In this document: one piece after another, positions 42,800 to 46,885 of the stretch
Layout of the letters: the number at the start of each line of letters is the position of its first letter
How positions within the stretch are numbered: position 1 is the stretch's first letter
Assembly: GCA_024281075.1 (NCBI GenBank)
Contig: JAMXLK010000106.1
Coordinates: 1-46,885 of the forward strand
Direction of reading: 5' to 3'
From: Vulcanimicrobiia bacterium
Lineage (GTDB): Bacteria; Vulcanimicrobiota; Vulcanimicrobiia; Vulcanimicrobiales; Vulcanimicrobiaceae
DNA length: 46,885 bases
Made by a program: the position numbers and the translations under genes
The notes under the pieces: model-generated
The model's input: the letters and a program-made list of their open reading frames with translations, nothing else
The model's database searches: none
Told to the model about the DNA's origin: nothing

Positions 42800-44718
42800 T
42801 TCGACGCGGCATCTTCGCGGTCGCCGCCGTAACGCTCGCTGCGTGCGGCGGCGCCGGCACCTTCCCCGCGGGCTCGGTCGTAAACTCACCGGGCGGCGGC
42901 GGCGGAAGTCCGCCGCCTCATTTCGTCAACGTGAAAGTTACCGTCACGATTCCGGCACGAAAGACGCGCAGCATTCATTCGAATTACGTTTCGGTCAATA
43001 CGCATTCGATCGTCGTTATGCTGTCGACGGTAAACGGAAACCCCGTCGGCGGCGTCAATCCCAAGACGATTAATACCGTCGCGCACGCGCACGGTTGTCA
43101 GTCGGTCTCGGGCACAACGGTCTGTACCGGAACGGTGCTCGGCGCGGCAGGGCACGACGTATTCTCCGTTACTACCTATGCCGGCACCAACGGCACCGGC
43201 GCGCTGCTCTCTGCCGGAACGGCCGCCGCGCAGATCGGATCTGGCGGCGGCGGCATGCAGATCAGCAATACGCTCACGTTAACCCTCTATGGCGTTATTG
43301 CAGCGTTAAAGCTCTCGGTTCAGCCTGCCAGCGCCAAGCGTGGCGACGCTACGCGGGCCGATGTGAGCCTGACCGCATTCGACGCGACGGGCGCGCAGAT
43401 CGTCGGCCCCAGTGATTACTCGTCGCCGATTGCGCTCGCGATCCAAGGCGACGGCGTACATGCCTTCCTCTTACAAAATGGTCGCAGGTCGGGCGGCTCG
43501 CTTTCGATTCCAAAGCCGTCGGCGCACATCACGCTGCGGTACGACGGCAAGAAACAGGCCTCTTCGATCACGCTCGCCGCAAATGTCGATGGTCCGGGCT
43601 CGATCGGCGCCGGCGCGCAATTCAACGTCCGTGGCCGACAGCCGCCTCCGCCGGTCGGTACTATTTACGTTCTGAATGCCGGCTCGAATAACGGACAGGG
43701 TGCGACCGTCACCGAGTACGACGGCAAAGCTCGTGGTAACGTCGCGCCGCAACGGACGCTATCATTGAGCTCTAAACTCTTTGCGCGAAGCATCGCCGTC
43801 GACGGCAGCGGCAACTTGTACGTCGGCTACTTCGACAATCAATACGGCTTCTCGCCGTCAAGCGGTACGCCGGACGCCGGCAACCAGATCGCGGTCTACG
43901 CACCAGGCGCAAACGGAAACGATCAGCCGAGCGCGGTGCTGAAGGCCGACAAGCAATCTCAGACGACGATCTTTCCGCTCTTCATGAGCATCGGGAGCGC
44001 CGGAACGCTCGTCACCTACGGCGCGACCGGTATTGATGGAATCGGCGGAAACGATGCCGTGCTGACCTATTCGTCCGCCGCGAGCGGCCCGACTGTGCCG
44101 TCGTCGGCGTGGGCATATGCGTCACCGACGATTTATTATGCCGGCCCGACGGGTCTAGCGTTGGATTCGGCGGGGAACTTCTATCTCAACGGCGCCTTGC
44201 ACTCGGTGCTCGGCTCGACGTACGGCGTCTTCGTAACGTCCGCATCCGACAACGGCAACCCTTCGGTTTCACCGTCTCGTACGATCCCGTGGGATGCGAC
44301 GACGAAACTGACGCCGGGACTTACGACGAATCTTGGGCTGAGCAGCAACGGTGAAATCTTCGTGGCGGGTACAACGTTATCCGGAAGCGGCAGCTCGACG
44401 TCGTGTCAGGGGAAAGTCGACGTCTACGCCGCCGGTGCCAGCGGGGGCATAACCGACGTTCCGCCGCTGCGCGCATTGACGCTTGCCGGTGTCTATACGC
44501 AGAACTCTCAATGTGCGTCGCCGCGAATTCTGCTCTCGCAGTTCTTCCCGTCACTAACTATTTACGGATCTCGAATCTTCGCAGTCGATGATTTTAACAA
44601 CGCCATCGACGCGTTCGCCGCAGGCGGCCGCGGGACCGTGAAGCCGAGCCTACAGATTTCCGGTTCATCGACCGGATTAAACGCTCCAATTGCAATCGTG
44701 GTCACGTCGAATCACTGA
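42796..44718 (+). CDS. Large beta-propeller lipoprotein
   Basis: Signal peptide AAVTLAACGGAG; repeated SIAVDGSGNLYVGY / GLALDSAGNFYLNG; ATGA overlap with the cysteine dioxygenase. Confidence 0.75.
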   Translation: MIRRGIFAVAAVTLAACGGAGTFPAGSVVNSPGGGGGSPPPHFVNVKVTVTIPARKTRSIHSNYVSVNTHSIVVMLSTVNGNPVGGVNPKTINTVAHAHGCQSVSGTTVCTGTVLGAAGHDVFSVTTYAGTNGTGALLSAGTAAAQIGSGGGGMQISNTLTLTLYGVIAALKLSVQPASAKRGDATRADVSLTAFDATGAQIVGPSDYSSPIALAIQGDGVHAFLLQNGRRSGGSLSIPKPSAHITLRYDGKKQASSITLAANVDGPGSIGAGAQFNVRGRQPPPPVGTIYVLNAGSNNGQGATVTEYDGKARGNVAPQRTLSLSSKLFARSIAVDGSGNLYVGYFDNQYGFSPSSGTPDAGNQIAVYAPGANGNDQPSAVLKADKQSQTTIFPLFMSIGSAGTLVTYGATGIDGIGGNDAVLTYSSAASGPTVPSSAWAYASPTIYYAGPTGLALDSAGNFYLNGALHSVLGSTYGVFVTSASDNGNPSVSPSRTIPWDATTKLTPGLTTNLGLSSNGEIFVAGTTLSGSGSSTSCQGKVDVYAAGASGGITDVPPLRALTLAGVYTQNSQCASPRILLSQFFPSLTIYGSRIFAVDDFNNAIDAFAAGGRGTVKPSLQISGSSTGLNAPIAIVVTSNH

Positions 44719-44747
44719 TACACTCCACGCTCCATAAGGAAAAGGAA

Positions 44748-46208
44748 ATGAAGAATCCCCTCGCTACATTGGCCTTGGCAGCCGTTCCCGCACTCCTGAT
44801 AGCAGGGTGTAACGGAAGCGGCGTCGCCGGCGGTTCGGGCGTCGCAGCGCTTCCGAATACGCCGGCAGCTTCGCAACACCGCATGCGGCATCTCGACGGC
44901 GGTTCGCAGGATCTGCATGCCGGCGGATCCGACACGGCGGGTTACGCTTATAACCTCGGCGTGCAGCCCGTCGGGTACTATTACAACACGCAGCCGGGTC
45001 CCGGAGCCGGCTCTTTGTTCTTCGCGGCCCCAACGACGGGCACGATCTATTACTGCATAACCGGCAGCACCGACGGTCGCAAAGCGTTCGAGGGGGAAGG
45101 CGACTCAGGCTTTCCGCCAACCGGACCGTGCGCGCCTCTCGGTCAGGCCGTTACCGGTTTCGGCGGGCGGGAAGATCCACTCGACTTTGTCTCGAGCGCT
45201 GTCGCGCTCGCATCGACCGAGTGCTGCGCGTCGGGCACGCCGTATTACAATGGTCGGCTTAGCGGTTCGATCACATGGGGCCAGCCGTTTGAGTTTCCGC
45301 AGATCGGGGCGAACATCGTCTTCGGTTACCGGCCTAACGACTTCAGCGTGAGCAACATAAAGCTCTCGACCTGGACGTACTGCGCGATCGCCAACGCGAC
45401 GGTCACGGATTGGAACGACCCGGCGATCACTGCAGATAACGGCGGAACGTCCGTCACCGGCGGATCATCGCAGACGATCACGTTCTTCTTCCGAAGTGAA
45501 GGCGGCGCGACGACCTACAATCTGCAGAACCATCTCAATACGGCGTGTAACGTCTCCTGGAAGGCGCCGTACAACCAGTATCCATACCAAGGCTCGGGCC
45601 GCAGCGCCGCATGGACGTTCGGTGTGAGCAGCACGTGGTCGGGTCCAGGGTCTTCGGGCGATCCGAATCCGAATTTCGTGGGCGAGATCGGCGATCCAGG
45701 AATCATCGCCGCAATTCAGAGTACCGCGTATTCCACCGGATACGTAACGGGCGGTTACGTAAAGTCCGCCAGTCCGAAAGTGAGCCAGGCATGGCTGCAA
45801 AACGGATTTGCGAACAAACACGCCATTTTCATCAATCCCGCCAACCGAACGACGCTCGTGAAGGCCTTCTCGAAAATTACCGCATCGTCGATTCAGTACG
45901 GCATGGGCAATGACGGCAATCCGCTCGGTTCCAGCACGCCGTGGTGCCAGCTGTTTATTCCCACGAGCGATTACGTTACGCCGCCGGCGAAATCGTATCC
46001 GATCGTCGGCGTCAACTACCTGATGTTCTACGGTCAGAACAACGGCGTTCATTTATCGGATAAGCAAAAACTAATATCGTTCCTCGAGTCGAATAAGGCA
46101 AATAAGATCATCGACAAGCTCGAGTACATCCCACTCTCTAAGTCGATTAGAACGGCCGTCCTTAGCGCATTCAACGGGAACTCCAGTCAAGCAGCCTGCT
46201 TGCAGTAG
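44748..46208 (+). CDS. PstS-like phosphate-binding lipoprotein
   Basis: LIAGCNGSG lipobox; LHAGGSDTAGYAYNL, ITWGQPFEFPQIGANIVFGY, TVTDWNDPAI, FFFRSEGGATTYNLQNHL resembling PstS-family motifs. Confidence 0.65.
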   Translation: MKNPLATLALAAVPALLIAGCNGSGVAGGSGVAALPNTPAASQHRMRHLDGGSQDLHAGGSDTAGYAYNLGVQPVGYYYNTQPGPGAGSLFFAAPTTGTIYYCITGSTDGRKAFEGEGDSGFPPTGPCAPLGQAVTGFGGREDPLDFVSSAVALASTECCASGTPYYNGRLSGSITWGQPFEFPQIGANIVFGYRPNDFSVSNIKLSTWTYCAIANATVTDWNDPAITADNGGTSVTGGSSQTITFFFRSEGGATTYNLQNHLNTACNVSWKAPYNQYPYQGSGRSAAWTFGVSSTWSGPGSSGDPNPNFVGEIGDPGIIAAIQSTAYSTGYVTGGYVKSASPKVSQAWLQNGFANKHAIFINPANRTTLVKAFSKITASSIQYGMGNDGNPLGSSTPWCQLFIPTSDYVTPPAKSYPIVGVNYLMFYGQNNGVHLSDKQKLISFLESNKANKIIDKLEYIPLSKSIRTAVLSAFNGNSSQAACLQ

Positions 46209-46222
46209 CACCGAGAGAAAAG

Positions 46223-46257
46223 CTTGCGCGCGCCGGTGTCCGATCGGCGCGCGCAAG
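46223..46257. repeat. Strong inverted repeat (hairpin), no T-tract
   Basis: cttgcgcgcgccg-gtgtccgat-cggcgcgcgcaag 13-bp perfect stem between secreted-protein genes. Confidence 0.7.
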
Positions 46258-46290
46258 GCCAAATACCAACCGATTCGTTGATAGGTACCG

Positions 46291-46885
46291 ATGAACGTAT
46301 ATTACCAGCGTATTTTTCTTACGCTCGTCGCGTTGCTCGCTGCCGGTTGCGGCGGTTCGAGTTCGTCCTCGAGCACGATGCCGGCACAAAACGCAACGGC
46401 GCGCGTACGCTTCGTTGACGGCGCCCCGCATCTCGAGACGCTGATCAACGGATATCCGCAAGATATCGGCAGCAACGCATATTTACAAGTCGATTCGCAG
46501 ACGGTCGTCACGACCTTCAGCTACGGCACGTTCACGTCGTTCATGAGCATGAGCGCGGGCGCTCATTCGCTGGTGGCACGCGATCCGCTGGGCTATGCCG
46601 TCGGCCCGCTCAAAACCACCAATCTCACCGGAGGTAAGACGTACACGCTCGTGGTCGTCGGCAGTTATCCAAAGTATCAAGTTTTGACTTTTGAAGAACC
46701 GGCGAGCTCCGGCGCGGCGCTGTCGATGTATAACGCATCGCCCTCGACGCGGCAAGTCAACTTCGGCACCTTTCGCGCATCCACACATTCCGACTTTCGG
46801 CAGCGCGGCAGCGCGCGTTTCGGTAACGTGACGACGGTCTCGCTGGGCAAGAGCGTTACCGACGTCGGCGGCTACGCCGGAAGCG
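46291..46885 (+). CDS. DUF4397-domain lipoprotein, 3'-truncated by window edge
   Basis: MNVYYQRIFLTLVALLAAGCGGSSSSS...ARVRFVDGAPHLETLINGYPQDIG...LSMYNASPSTRQVNFGTF. Confidence 0.75.
   Translation, partial: MNVYYQRIFLTLVALLAAGCGGSSSSSSTMPAQNATARVRFVDGAPHLETLINGYPQDIGSNAYLQVDSQTVVTTFSYGTFTSFMSMSAGAHSLVARDPLGYAVGPLKTTNLTGGKTYTLVVVGSYPKYQVLTFEEPASSGAALSMYNASPSTRQVNFGTFRASTHSDFRQRGSARFGNVTTVSLGKSVTDVGGYAGS

Noticed and set aside
1-46885. Prophage, IS element or integrase explaining the insertions
   Set aside because: No transposase, integrase, recombinase or phage structural genes recognised in any ORF.

Overview
High-GC bacterial chromosomal window (46.9 kb). Gene content and the many lineage-specific secreted beta-propeller lipoproteins suggest an uncultured Eremiobacterota/WPS-2-like lineage; this is inference and untested. 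No phage, transposase or CRISPR was seen. Main content: two AcpA/PLC-type phosphoesterases; an rpsF-ssb ... rpsR-rplI-lon-dnaB replication/ribosomal cluster split by about 11.3 kb; within that insert hicAB, a DUF900-like hydrolase, glnA and a complete PQQ operon (pqqA-C-D-E-B) translationally coupled to a fatty-acid desaturase upstream and an S9 peptidase downstream; mntR-mntH; gamma carbonic anhydrase; tRNA-Thr(CGT); a sulfotransferase/Rieske/penicillin-acylase operon; an Xre-RES toxin-antitoxin pair next to an isolated sufB; speD/speE; a gcvT-H-PA-PB cluster containing an extra secreted gene; cysteine dioxygenase; and several secreted lipoproteins including a PstS-like protein. Most notable observations: (1) the insert splitting rpsF-ssb from rpsR-rplI is bracketed by same-orientation copies of a dispersed GTCATCCTGAG...AGTCGAAGG repeat; (2) pqqA overlaps the desaturase stop (ATGA), and pqqC lies in the same frame as pqqA after a single TAA with no ATG/GTG/TTG start ahead of its conserved N-terminus; (3) clean inverted repeats, likely operators, at the starts of hicAB, mntR and xre-res, the last one flanking a TATAAT box compatible with a leaderless transcript.
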